The position numbers were made by a program, and so were the translations under genes. Shown here one piece after another: positions 50,336 through 61,150 of a DNA stretch of 64,000 bases (position 1 is the stretch's first letter; every line of letters begins with the position of its first letter). Source of the stretch: Membranipora membranacea (taxonomy: Eukaryota > Bryozoa > Gymnolaemata > Cheilostomatida > Membraniporidae). Below the pieces are notes generated by a model. It was not told the DNA's origin, searched no databases, and worked only from the letters and a program-made list of their open reading frames with translations. Location: assembly GCA_914767715.1 (NCBI GenBank), contig OU612071.1, forward strand, positions 26,345,681 through 26,409,680. The letters are read 5' to 3'.

Positions 50336-50550
50336 CAATGTATTGTGTTGATACTTGTGAACAGGCAAAGAGGTAATGCCTCTCATCATCACAGCGACCA
50401 GCTTTTATAGTTATGTCATTGGTAGAGCTACAACAACCATGACGATGACTTTTCTCAAAGTTTGCTTCCTAATATAAACATTCCAGATCATAAAGAAATT
50501 AACACAAGTTGCTGATTAATAGCCTATATGGACAACATTGTCAATTTGAT

Positions 50551-50583
50551 GTCAAATAGTATCAAATAGTATCAAATAGTATC
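50551..50583. repeat. 10-bp tandem repeat, three copies
   Basis: TCAAATAGTA three times in a row. Confidence 0.9.
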
Positions 50584-50629
50584 ATAATGGATAAAATTGA
50601 TTGGGTACATTTGGATGGCTCGCAATATG

Positions 50630-50835
50630 ATGTAGAAAAGTGACATTTTCATTTGACAAGAAAAGCCTCATGATAACTGGGTCATTATCGATTCTCTCAA
50701 TATAACATGAATTCGGTAATAATATTATCTTGTGACAGCTTAAAATAAGCCCTATGATGTAGAAAAGTGACAATTTCATTTGACAAAATACGCCTAATGA
50801 TAACTGGGTCATTATTTATTTCCTTAATATAACAT
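50630..50835. repeat. 125-bp tandem duplication
   Basis: GATGTAGAAAAGTGACATTT at about 50,630 recurs at about 50,757, each followed by ATAACTGGGTCATTAT and a TAATATAACAT stretch. Only one copy exists in the parental block, so the duplication happened after inversion. Confidence 0.8.
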
Positions 50836-51074
50836 TAAACAGGTTATGAAATTTATGACACACTATTAAGTGATAAAAAGTAGGCAATAAAAAAGTGATG
50901 AATATTAAGTTAATATGCGAACAAACAATGGAAGGCACTGTCACGCACATAATGACACAGCCAAGTAATTGAATATTGACACTGTTATAAATAAATACAA
51001 TATTTAAATTTTATAATATCCGCCACTGGAAGTGATGAGGAAATGATGAATATTTTCACTTCTAACCTTTGCAT

Positions 51075-51590
51075 TACCAAAAATGAGATGACCTCGCAAA
51101 AAATCTCAACTTCTCTGGTCTTCTCCAGTATTTGCAACAATGTTTCATTTATTTTCCACCGCTTCTTGGTCAACTTCAAGATATGAGCATTATGAGAATC
51201 TGTGTGCTTACCCAACAGATTGCCCATTTTTAAATCTACTGGTACCTTTTAAGTTCTGCGCAGGTTGCCTATGAAAGCCAATGTAAACAAAATTAAAATT
51301 CCGCCTGGCGTATCTTGATTATGACTTCATGAGTAAATAACTTAGATAACAACAATACATCCAATTATGCTTGAACACAGCTGCTTGGCTAAGATTTTGA
51401 TGTCAAGTAAAAGGTAAACAATTGGCAATTAGACACTGTGAGAATCTTGTTAATTTCAATAAGCTAATCTCAGCGATCAGGTGATCAGACAGATCAAACT
51501 GTACATTGTCGCCATTGAGTGCATGCATTGAAAAGTTTGGTATGTTAAAAGTTCTATCAACCTAAAGTTTTATCAATGAATATAAAGAGT
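51075..51590. mobile_element. Older partial copy of the foldback element interior
   Basis: Matches 57,445-57,945 in direct orientation at roughly 85-90% (shared GCTTCTTGGTCAACTTCAAG, TTATGACTTCATG and ACAATACATCCAATTATGCT). It covers inner left arm plus the start of the element's spacer, so it is a fragment of a relative of the 55.9-59.9 kb element. It joins the inverted block at about 51,072. Confidence 0.75.
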
Positions 51591-51704
51591 GATTTAACCA
51601 ACCTACTTCAGATTGATACAATTTTCAACTTTCAATTTTAACATTTTATTTCAAACCAGTTGCATGTAATTGAGTAATGTTGCTAGTATCAGGCGAAACG
51701 ACAT

Positions 51705-52600
51705 CGATGCATCTTTGCCATATTGTCTGCCAAATATATTTTCTAGAAGTTTAGACCATTACGACAGGATCTCCATCTATAGTCTGGAATTCAAATAATT
51801 TCAAAAAATTCCTGGTGCTTGCATAATTTTGACACTGTTAATCTCTTTGAAATAAGCTTGCAGCTCATTATTATCTGATATACTTCCTATTATGCAGGTG
51901 TCGTCTGCGTTTTTGAGAATTGTGACGGTACTGCACTCAGAGACAAGACGAGTAGTATATAAATGGAGAACAAGAGAGGACTTAGTACTGAGCCGTTTGG
52001 TGCTCCAGTATATGTTGTGATAGATTTAGATCTGATATTGTTGACTATTGTTCTTTGTGCTCTGCAAGTTGAGAAGCTTGCTACCCAGTTTGTTAATGTG
52101 AATTGAGATGTTTCAGCTCTGGTAGTAAATGCTATATTATATATCTATATTGTTGAAGGCTGATGAAAAGTCTAAGAATAGGCAGCGTGTGTTGTATGAT
52201 GAGTCTTGAACTATAAAGTTAGTGACAGTAGTTGTGAGGCATAATACAGAATCCTGGGTGGAGCAGCATGCTCCGTAGGCAAATTGGTATTTGTCTTGTG
52301 GTGTCATCTTATTATTTTTTAAGTAGGCGTTCCATGGTTTTAACTAGGCAGCTAGTCAGCGCTATATGTCTAAAATTCTTAAGCTGAGCAGTTTTGGTGA
52401 ATTCAGGCAAAGGATAGATGGTTGATAGGGGCTGTTTGAGCCGCTCACAGCTTGATAACCTTAGGGATAAGTCCATCAGGGCTTGCACCTTTTCTTGAAA
52501 GGATTTAGGTCATCTGGGCTGAAGCTAGTGTCAGTTGGCTGATTAGAGTTTTTTTGGAGGTAATCCAGTGAGTGTTGTCATGTCATTCAAGGCATTTGGC
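51705..52600 (-). pseudogene. LINE reverse transcriptase fragment (family 1), copy B
   Basis: Duplicate of 43,880-44,900 with a deletion of about 145 bp that removes the region before KGASPDG. The YADD region is kept, though the codon before it is altered (TTTGAGAATTG context, GCG TTT for GCG TAT on the + strand). Confidence 0.75.
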
Positions 52601-53020
52601 GTGTCACACACCAGGTGTTCTTGGATTTTGTTGGTGTATTTGGCCGGAGATTGTTTTATTCATTTGGAAAGTTTCGTTTCAAGTTTGTGATTGAGGTATA
52701 TGGGCCAAGTCTTGTATTTAGGAAGAAGTTTTACCATTTAGGGCCCAGATTGGCCATTAGGAACAAGTGGCTGTATATGGGGCAAACTTTTATACCTGAA
52801 ACTAAGCAATGTCAATTGTCAATGACTAGCGTGTAATATTGCAGAAATGACTTTACATGTTCAATTCTATTGACAAGAATGCGTGATGTTGTGTTGTAGA
52901 ATTTCTCTGGAGTATACAAAACATAATTGAGTATAACACCTCCATAAGGAACAACCTAGTAATTGAACACCTTTGGATGCTAAATAATACTCTGTTTGTC
53001 ACAAGATGTTAATTATTTAA

Positions 53021-53057
53021 TTATATATGTATATATATATATGTATATATATATATT
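53021..53057. repeat. TA-rich microsatellite (TATATATG variants)
   Basis: Alternating TA with three interspersed TG steps, in the spacer between the two LINE families in copy B. Confidence 0.9.
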
Positions 53058-53298
53058 CCATGTTTGTTCTGGAGAAGAATAAGTCCTTAGGACTTGTACC
53101 CAGAGAACAGAAAAATTGATGAAAATATGGTGAAGAATTAAAAAGACACGATCAAGAACGATGACAGGTAAAATTACAAAGTACACACAGACATTAATTA
53201 GCAGTAAAACATTACACAAGTTAATACACAATAGCTAGGAAATGAAAAGTTAGAACAATGCAGCACTAGGCTAAAATGAAATGATAAGAACTGAATCA

Positions 53299-55135
53299 TT
53301 AATTTAGAAGTTTGAGGACGGGGCTCCGAGTGGCAATTTTGAATGAAGCAAGGGATTGACTCAGCTTAATATGATTGGGTAATGCGTTAAACTTCTGAGC
53401 ACCGAAATTAACCAAAGAAAATCTAAAATTTTCCTTGGATAGTCTAAACCCAGAACTTCTAGCAAGCCGAGTTTCACTAGTTAATTTCTCGGGGAGCAGA
53501 TTGGTATCAATTATTGGGACTAAACTATTAAAGATTTTATAAAACGTCAGCATATACAAATATTCGAAACGCAAAGTTAAAACAGGGATGTTGTAGGTCT
53601 TTTGAGTATTATCTTTAGAACTGATATAGTCTATAATTTTCAAACATCTATTCTCACTTTTTAAAAATTCTTTTTTGACATAGTCGTTTGTTGTAAATAA
53701 AACAGGAGAGCTGTATTCCAGATTAGAACGTATAAGTCCAATGTACCAAAGCTTAGCTAATTTAGGTGTCGGGAACTTTCTATTCCGGTGAAAGTTGGTG
53801 ACAATTGGATAAAGTTTTTGTTTAATTTTACTGGTATGAGATTTAAAATTTAATTTGTTATCAAGAATCACCCCTAAGTACTTAATTTTGTCTGATTGTT
53901 TGAAAATGAGATTGTTAAATTTAAGTTCCGGAGGTTTGATGCTACGTGTATTGGAAATGGTCATGACATCCGTTTTACCGCTGTTTAGAACAAGTCAATT
54001 TTCACTGTACCGACCGGATGCCTGATGGATGCTTTTTTCCATAAGTTTTGTGGAAATATCTTAATTTTCCCCACTGATGACTAGTAGACAGTCATCAGCA
54101 TATCGATAACAATTTTTAGCTCCAGCAGATCGTTAAGAAACATGATAAACAGCAGGGGTCCAAGTACACGCCCCTGCGGCACACAAGTTATTACTGGACT
54201 GCATTCAGATACACAACCATTAACTTTCATGGCCTGCTCTCGACTTGAAAGATAATTTTTAATTAAATTTGACGCATTAGAGTGAGAATTGAAATTTGTT
54301 AACAGTTTTCTGGCAAGGATCTTATGGATTACGCAATCAAAGGCTTTACGGATATCAAGAGCAGAAACTGTGACAAATTTTGACTCGTGCTTTGACAGCA
54401 GGCAACGAAATTTGTTGACTAGTTGGGGTAAAATTTGATCAGTTGATGTAACATTTTTGAATCCAAATTGTGAAAGGCCATTAGATCATTAATATCCAGG
54501 TAATCACGAATTTTGTAATTTATAATCTTTTCTAGGACTTTACTTAATTTTGGCAATAGCGAAATTGGTCTATAATTATCTGGCAGACTTTTCTTTCCAC
54601 TTTTGAAAATAGGAATTACTAAGGCCTTTTTCCACACATCTTGAAACAGGTTCAGGCTCAGATTAACAATAATTATGTGTCAAAGGATTCAGAATCAAAG
54701 GCTCTAGGATTTTATAAATAAAGGCAGGCATCTGATTCAATCCCCCAGTTTTACGTGATTTCAGTGCGAGCAGATATTTAGACACCTCACTCGATGCAAT
54801 TTCTTGAAAGGCGAATTTAGGAAAACTGAAAGCTCGATCATTATCAAAGCCTGAGGAACTGTGGTTAATAAATGTCAATGTAAGAGTTTGTATAACTCGC
54901 TTCACTTAACCCAATTAAAGTTTGAACTAATATGGGAAAGAGATCAATGTTTTTCATCGCCTCTCACCTCTTCGGTGAGCATTCCTGGGACCTTCAGTAT
55001 CTTCCTCGCAGGGTTTTTTTGAGGCAGGTGGAGACTAGTCTGTGGAAAATGGATGGAAGTTGATTGTGTGCGTTCTGTTCCATTAGCAGCGCAGCTCTGC
55101 TGACACATACTGAAAATTGCTGAACAGGCTCTCAT
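53299..55135 (-). pseudogene. LINE reverse transcriptase (family 2), copy B, with C-terminus
   Basis: Duplicate of 45,120-46,800 that keeps the C-terminal domain: an uninterrupted 221-codon frame (53,299-53,964) running from DKIKYLGVILDNKLNF through LEYSSPVLFTTNDYVKKEF to HIKLSQSLASFKIATRSPVL. Upstream the frame is broken by a frameshift near 54,470 (MAFHNLDSKM) and stops. YADD is present near 54,100. No endonuclease domain seen. Confidence 0.85.
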
Positions 55136-56129
55136 AACTCTAGTTTTGAACTATCTGATAAGCCCCTTAGTATGTTTTTCAATTTTAAAAAGAAAATGAA
55201 AATAGATAACGTAACATTAGGGCAAGTGTGTACTTGATTTAGGAGTGAATATCAATTAAACCAAAGCTTGGTAGAATTTTAACTGGTTGAAATGTGTTCT
55301 GATATACACTGTGTTGGAATGCTAAGGTTAGCAATGAAACTATTCACCATTCCCTCATAACTTCCAGTGGCTGATATAATAAAATTTAAATATTGTATTT
55401 ATTTATAACACTTTCAATATTCAATTACTTGGCTGTGTCATTATGTGCGTGGCAGTGTCTTCCAGATTTTTGTTGCATATTAACTGAATATCCATCACTT
55501 TTTATTGCCTACTCTTTATCACTTAATAGTGTGTCATAAATTTCATAACCTGTTTAATGTTATATTGAGGAAATAAATAATGACCCCGTTATCATTAGGC
55601 TTATTTTCTCAAATGAAATTCTCACTTTTCTACATAATAGGGGTTATTTTAAACTGTCACAAGACAATATTATTATCATTATAATTGATATTATAAAACA
55701 ATCAACAACTTGTGTTTATTACTTTATGATCTGAAATGTTTATATTAAGAAGCAAATTTTCAGGAAAGTCATCGTCATGGTGGATGAGGCTCTACTAATG
55801 ATTAAACCCTCAAAGCAGGTTGCTGTGATGATGAGAAGCATTACCTCTTTGCCTCACTGCTTTTCATACCCAAGAATTGTCTGACAATTCTGTACAATTC
55901 TAGAATTGTCAGAAACTGACCTATATATCATTACCCAACCAGCAACCATTATTGTGTAATTAACCCTGCCTGCTAAATAAATTACTTTCATTATTGCTAT
56001 TGTATAGTCATAGTATAAGCCTTTACAGTTCTAGTCAATATCATACAATTGGATTGACATTGCATTCAATGATTTTGTATTTAGATGACCAGGCAAGATA
56101 TGCTGTAATGAATAGATATTGCTGTGCAA

Positions 56130-56184
56130 GGTAGCATCAAAATCTATATTGCGGGTGGCCCCGGGTCAAATCCCCGCCGGGGCA
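56130..56184 (+). repeat. tRNA 3'-half-like sequence in the left arm
   Basis: GGCCCCGGGTCAAATCCCCG resembles a T arm with B box (GGTCAAATCC) and is followed by CCGGGGCA. A possible A box lies about 60 bp upstream. No pairing 5' acceptor was found, so it is a SINE relic rather than a tRNA gene. Confidence 0.45.
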
Positions 56185-56206
56185 AATCTTTTCCTTTCGT
56201 TTCATC

Positions 56207-56440
56207 ATGATGGAAAATGAAAGCATTCCATTCGAATTGTTGGCTCACAATTTTTGTAAGCACAGAAAACTCTTAGTAATGAGTATGATGACCCGACAAA
56301 ATACTTATTTTCAACTCTTCTGTGTTGTACCATACCCTACGTTATATTTTGTGCAATCTGTTAATATTGGCAGCAACTGCATAAATAGAATACATCAGCT
56401 AAACTATGCTAGCAGAATTATCAGAAAACTTTACTACTAA
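56207..56440 (+). other. Open frame in left arm, 77 codons, mirrored in right arm
   Basis: MMENESIPFELLAHNFCKHR onward. The mirrored copy (59,314-59,547, minus) differs at four residues (F/V, T/M, Y/H, Y/C). No family recognised. With arms about 98% identical, an open frame in both does not by itself show selection. Confidence 0.25.
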
Positions 56441-56643
56441 AAAAAAAGTACAAAATCGATCACCAGATGAGCAAGGAATTACTTTGTATCTACTGTCCTA
56501 CATGCCTAAGTGGAGAGAAGTGATATGTGAATGAGGCCATATTTTCCACAGAACCACTGACCACTGAAAATATGCTGACTGATGCTAAAAAAAACTCAAA
56601 CTTGGTGTCACAGCAAGTATTGGCATAGTCTCAACTACGCTCA

Positions 56644-56976
56644 TTGTGGTTATTGAGAGTGAATGACTTTCAGCTATTTCTATTTGTTAGCCAAAGATGC
56701 TCTGAGCATGGAGTTAGCTCTGAATGTTATGGTATGTGGGCTGAGGGAGGCAAAGGTAAATCAACTATCGTAAGCCTGATATATATTAATTACCTGTCTA
56801 CAAAGGAGCTCTTGATGTTATACAATATCATTCTCAGCCATCTCAGTTATATTGTGTACAGGAAACAATTTTGGCATAGTTCTCTCTCACTCTTGGATGG
56901 TAGTCCCCTAGTAGGTGTTGGCACTGGTACAGATAGTATTAAAATGATCGACGAGTGGCAACACCGTTTAATGTGA
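56644..56976 (+). other. Open frame in left arm, about 110 codons, mirrored in right arm
   Basis: Contains FQLFLFVSQRCSEHGVSSEC and LSTKELLMLY, then LLDGSPLVGVGTGTDSIKMI. The right-arm copy (58,784-59,086) differs at about 18 of 100 residues yet has no stop or frameshift in the shared part. No domain recognised. Confidence 0.3.
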
Positions 56977-57445
56977 TAGATTTTAATCTGTCAGCTTGAG
57001 TGCCACAAGCAGGGAGGTTGGCCAATAACAGGCATAATTACATAACTACCTTGATATCCTTATGTCAAAATTTTTAATTGTCCAATTAAGTATAATTAAC
57101 ACTGTTTGTTAATCCTTCATACACATTCCATTTCACTTGTAGCAAGTCATCATGACACACTTGTGGAATCAGAGAGACAGGAGTCATTGTAAGCTGACCT
57201 AACTTCCTGTCTTTTGCTGCTGATAATGAATGCGGTGAGTTTTTAATTTGGCGAATATTCATTTTTATAATGATGGTTGTTTGGGTGTAATTGCAATCAT
57301 GATCATTCTTTGACGGACGAGTGAGGGGACGGGAAGTTGTAACATTTTATGCAAAATACTAGATAGTTTTCCAAATTCCATTTGTATATTTTTATCAAAT
57401 TATTTCACCAAACTCTGCTTCAAAGCTCGTCATTGTACAGAGTTA

Positions 57446-57685
57446 TTATGCCAAGAATGAGATTGCCTCGCAAAAAAATCTTAAATTCTCTGGCGCCCTT
57501 ATTCTCCAGTATTTACAAAAAAGTTTCATTGATTTTCCGCGCTTCTTGGTCAACTTCAAGAGTTGAGCCAGCATTATATGATAATCTGTGTGTTTATCCA
57601 CAGGGTTGTCCATTTTTAAATCTACCGGTACCTTATAAGTTCTTTGAAGGTCGCCTATGAATGCCAGTGTAAACAAAATTAACAT
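57446..57685 (-). other. Open frame in inner left arm, related frame at 50,985-51,227
   Basis: Minus-strand frame starting with a hydrophobic stretch (LILFTLAFIGDL), then KVPVDLKMDNP and a Lys-rich LLKLTKKRGKSMKLFCKYW. The older copy at 50,985-51,227 reads LKLTKKRWKINETLLQILEK and EVEIFCEVISFL, with a GTAATG donor-like site after it. It might be a captured host exon. Function unknown. Confidence 0.25.
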
Positions 57686-58783
57686 TCTTACTGGCTTCTC
57701 TTGATTATGACTTCATGGGTAAATAACTTGGATACCAACAATACATCCAATTATGCTTGGCTAAGATGTTGATGTCAAGTGAAAGGTAAACAATTGGCAA
57801 ATAGACACTGTGAGAATCTTGTTCAAATTCAATAATAAGCTAATCTCATTGAAAATGATCAGACAGACAGATCAAACTGTACACTGTAGCCATTAATTGC
57901 ATGCATCAAAGAGTTTGGTATGTTAAAGGTTCTATCAACCTGAAATTCCAATCATTTCAACAAATTCAGATTAGGGGCTTGCAGGGCCATTACAGCTGTT
58001 TAATTTTAAAGCGATAAATCATTGCCTGGACAGCCTCTTGGCAGATAATCATTCAAAGCTCTCAGATTATTATTATCGACTGCATTGATAAATTTAGAAT
58101 TTACAGTGACCACCAGCCATTCTGTACAAATGAGTTCTTTTGTGTCATTGAATGATAGGCCTGTTTGATTTACTCACGCTTCTCTCTACTCATACACCAT
58201 ATAATTCAATTAATGGCTACAATGTACAGTTTAATCTGCCTGATCATTTTCAATGAGATTGGCTTATTGAATTTGAACGAGATTCTCACAGTGTCATTTG
58301 CCAATTGTTTACCTTTCAATTGACATCAACATCTTAGCCAAGCATAATTGGATGTATTGTTGGTATCCGAGTTATTTACCCATGAAGTCATAATCAAGAT
58401 AAGCCAGTCATGATGTTCATTTTGTTTACACTGGCATTCATAGGCAACCTTCGCAGAACTTATAAGGTACCAGTAGATTTAAAAATGGACAACCCCAACT
58501 CACCGCATTCATTATCAGCAGCAAAAGACAGGAAGTTAGGTCAGCTTACAATGACTCCTGTCTCTCTGATTCCACAAGTCTGTCATGATGACTTGTTACA
58601 AGTGCAATGGAATGTGTATGAAGGATTAACAAACAGTGTTAATTACACTTAATTGTACAATTAAAAATTTTGACAACAAAGATATCAAGGTAATTATGTA
58701 ATTATGCCTGTTATTGGCTAACCTCCCTGCTTGTGGCACTCAAGCTGACAGATTAAAATTTATTACTTTAAACGGTGTTGCCA

Positions 58784-59086
58784 CTAGTCTATCATTTTAA
58801 TACTATATGTACTAGTGCCAACACCTACTAGGGGACTACCATCCAAGAGTGAGAAAGAAATATGCCAAAATTGCTTCCTGTACACCATATAACTGAGATG
58901 GCTGGGAATCATATAGTATAACATCAAGAGCTCCTTTGTAGACAGGTAATGAATATATACCAGGCTTAAAATAGTTGATTTACTTTTGCCTCCCTCAGCC
59001 CACATACCATAACATTCAGAGCTAACTCCATGCTCAGAGCATCTTTGGCCAACAAATAGAAATAGCTGAAAGCCATTCACTCTCAA
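58784..59086 (-). other. Mirrored frame in right arm, about 100 codons
   Basis: Shares CSEHGVSSECYGMWAEGGK with the left-arm frame. It ends at SIKMID where the left frame continues a few residues more. Confidence 0.3.
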
Positions 59087-59313
59087 TAATCACAAGGAGC
59101 GTGGTTTAGACTATGCCAATAATCAGTAATCATACTACTTGCTGTGACACCAAGTTTGAGTTTTTTTAGCATCAGTCAGCATGTTTTCAGTAGTCAGTGG
59201 TTCTGTGGATAATATGGCCTCATTCACATATCACTTCTCTCCACTTAGGCATGTAGGACAGTTGATACAAAGTTATTCTTCGCTCATCTTGGGAGCGATG
59301 TTGTACATTTATA

Positions 59314-59547
59314 CTAGTAGCAGAGTTTTCTGATAATTCTGCTAGCATGGTTTAGCTGATGTATTCTATTTATGCAGTTGCTGCCAATATTAACAGATTG
59401 CACAAAATATAACATAGGGTATGGTACAACACAGAAGAGTTGAACATAAGTATTTTGTCGGGTCATCATACTCATTACTAAGAGTTTTCTGTGCTTACAA
59501 AAATTGTGAGCCAACAATTCGAATGGAATGCTTTCATTTTCCATCAT
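59314..59547 (-). other. Mirrored 77-codon frame in right arm
   Basis: Same frame as 56,207-56,440 on the opposite strand. All differences are substitutions, no indels. Confidence 0.25.
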
Positions 59548-59570
59548 GATGAAACGAAAGGAAAAGATTT

Positions 59571-59625
59571 GCCCCGGCAGGAATTTGAACCTGGGCCTCC
59601 CGCAATATAGATTTTGATGCTACCT
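59571..59625 (-). repeat. tRNA 3'-half-like sequence in the right arm
   Basis: Inverse copy of 56,130-56,184, reading GCCCAGGTTCAAATTCCTGC on the minus strand. It is closer to a B box than the left-arm copy. Confidence 0.45.
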
Positions 59626-59901
59626 TGCACAGCAATATCTATTCATTACAGCATATCTTGCCTGGTCATCTAAATACAAACTCATTGACTACAATGTCAA
59701 TCCAATTGTATGATATTGACTAGAACTGTAAAGGCTTATACTATGACTATACAATAGCAATAACGAAAGTAATTTATTTAGCAGGCAGGGTTAATTACAA
59801 AATAATGGTTGCTGGTTGGGTAATGATATATAGGTCAGTTTCTGACAATTCTAGAATTGTACAGGATTGTCAGACAATTCTTGGGTATGAAACGCAGTGC
59901 C

Positions 59902-60111
59902 TGTTCACAAGCATCAACACGATACCAGGTTATGTTGATGGTTAAAGGAAACAGAACAGGTAGTTCAGGGATAGAGCTTCTCTGTTATGTACAGAATGAA
60001 GTTTCTTATGAGCACCTAACCATTCTGGATCCCGTGCTTCCAGAGAGTATCACGCTTCTAATCAAATCTGATTTTCGTTGGGTTGGGAAGGGATTTTTGT
60101 ATTTGAGGTAA
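59902..60111 (+). other. Unidentified open frame, copy B
   Basis: Identical to 47,512-47,721. In this copy the foldback transposon lies immediately upstream and would supply a different N-terminus (from about 59,857). Confidence 0.25.
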
Positions 60112-60243
60112 AAGCTTCAAAACTTCAAATCTTGGACAACAATCTGACCTTAACTACACTGTGATGTACAACGCATATAAGACAACAGCCTCACAGTGTT
60201 GTTTGATGGATCCTGATGATTACACTGTATGTTTCTGACGACA

Positions 60244-60462
60244 TCATGATTTGATCATGGTCACAGAGTAAGAATTGAGACTTTTTTCATGTTTTTGAAA
60301 ACAACAACTAATATTAGATTGGTAACGCAATAGTTTGGGCACCACACAAACATCAGGATGATCTTTGTCCAAACATGTTCAACCGTATCTGCTCTCAGCG
60401 ACATGACCAAGGATGTAATTGGAGCATTGCTTTAATATTTCCGTGACGACCATCCGTGACAC
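60244..60462 (-). other. Unidentified reading frame in a repeated block, copy 3
   Basis: Third open copy, closest to copy 2, sharing the alternative ending after SLNS. Lies just downstream of the foldback element insertion. Confidence 0.35.
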
Positions 60463-61150
60463 AACTTGCCAGTCGCCGGTTGCATGTTTCTACTTCAATA
60501 TCCAAATAAGAATTGACATTTACAATCAAGAAAACAACTCAATATAGCCATGCTAATAAATAAACCCACAGCTGGAGACAGATAGAAATTTGTCGGACCT
60601 ACATATCTACATATACAATGCTGTAGGTGGTCGGAATCTTGATATTGGATCTATTTCTGGGTGATTGTTCATATATCAGTTAAATTCCTGCCGTAGATTG
60701 AGCTTCAGACTGTCTTCATAAAGGTACAAATGGGCAATAAGAGCTTTAATATCAGCTGTCCCAGTAATGTTCAGACATTATTTTCATAAAGAAATTTTTA
60801 TTACCAGTATCAACTAACACTATCTAAGCTCAATGAGCACAGTATATGTTTTTTCTAAATAATAAAGAAAACTACTGATATTTATGGAGTCCAGTAGCAG
60901 TTGGCACTAGTGCAGGTATGGTAACCCTCTACATTGGGTGAGTGTTTCCTTTCACAGTCATCTAGACAAGCCTAAAACAAAGAATTCTGGAATAAAATCT
61001 ACTCCGAAATATCGTCTCAACATCATTCTCATGGCCATAATTTGGTTTGAAATATGTGATTCAACAGAGCATACAATAATTTCAATGAAATATTTTCTGA
61101 TTTCAAAGTTCCTCAATACATTCAACACATTGAAACACTGGTAAGAAGTT

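Larger units (their letters stand above)
50340..51072. repeat. Inverted partial copy of the duplicated block
   Basis: The minus strand matches 46,975-47,540 (for example the stretches with GTTATAAATAAATACAAT and ATGACGATGACTTTTC). Diverged further than copies A and B are from each other. Contains a secondary 125-bp tandem duplication (50,630-50,835). Confidence 0.75.
55855..57899 (+). repeat. Left inverted arm of the foldback element
   Basis: About 2.05 kb. Pairs with the right arm down to CCATTAATTG at 57,890-57,899. Contains a tRNA-like stretch, a 77-codon and a 110-codon open frame, and an inner segment absent from the right arm. Confidence 0.85.
55855..59899. mobile_element. 4.0-kb foldback DNA transposon, CACTG termini, CCT target duplication
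   Basis: The left end CACTGCTTTTCATACCCAAG is mirrored by the right end (CTTGGGTATGAAACGCAGTG on +). The left arm (55,855-57,899) and right arm (58,207-59,899) are inverted copies, about 98% alike in the outer part and lower inside, around a spacer of about 307 bp. The right arm lacks about 350 bp (57,245-57,600). Flanks are CCT at 55,852-55,854 and 59,900-59,902. The uninterrupted paralog at 47,501-47,520 has a single CCT, confirming the ends. CACTG ends plus a 3-bp duplication fit the CMC (CACTA/EnSpm-like) group. No transposase was seen, so it is presumably moved in trans. Subterminal palindromes (ACAATTCTAGAATTGT and GAATTGTC/GACAATTC) may bind transposase. Confidence 0.88.
58207..59899 (-). 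repeat. Right inverted arm of the foldback element
   Basis: About 1.69 kb, inverse of the left arm. Both left-arm open frames are also open here (59,314-59,547 and 58,784-59,086). Confidence 0.85.
51661..61150. repeat. Segmental duplication unit, copy B, split by a transposon
   Basis: Direct copy of 43,836-49,345. It continues without loss across the 55,855-59,899 insertion: sequence left of the insertion matches 47,461-47,511 and sequence right of it matches from 47,509 on. Some 200 bp right of the junction are identical between copies, which points to a recent event. Confidence 0.85.
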
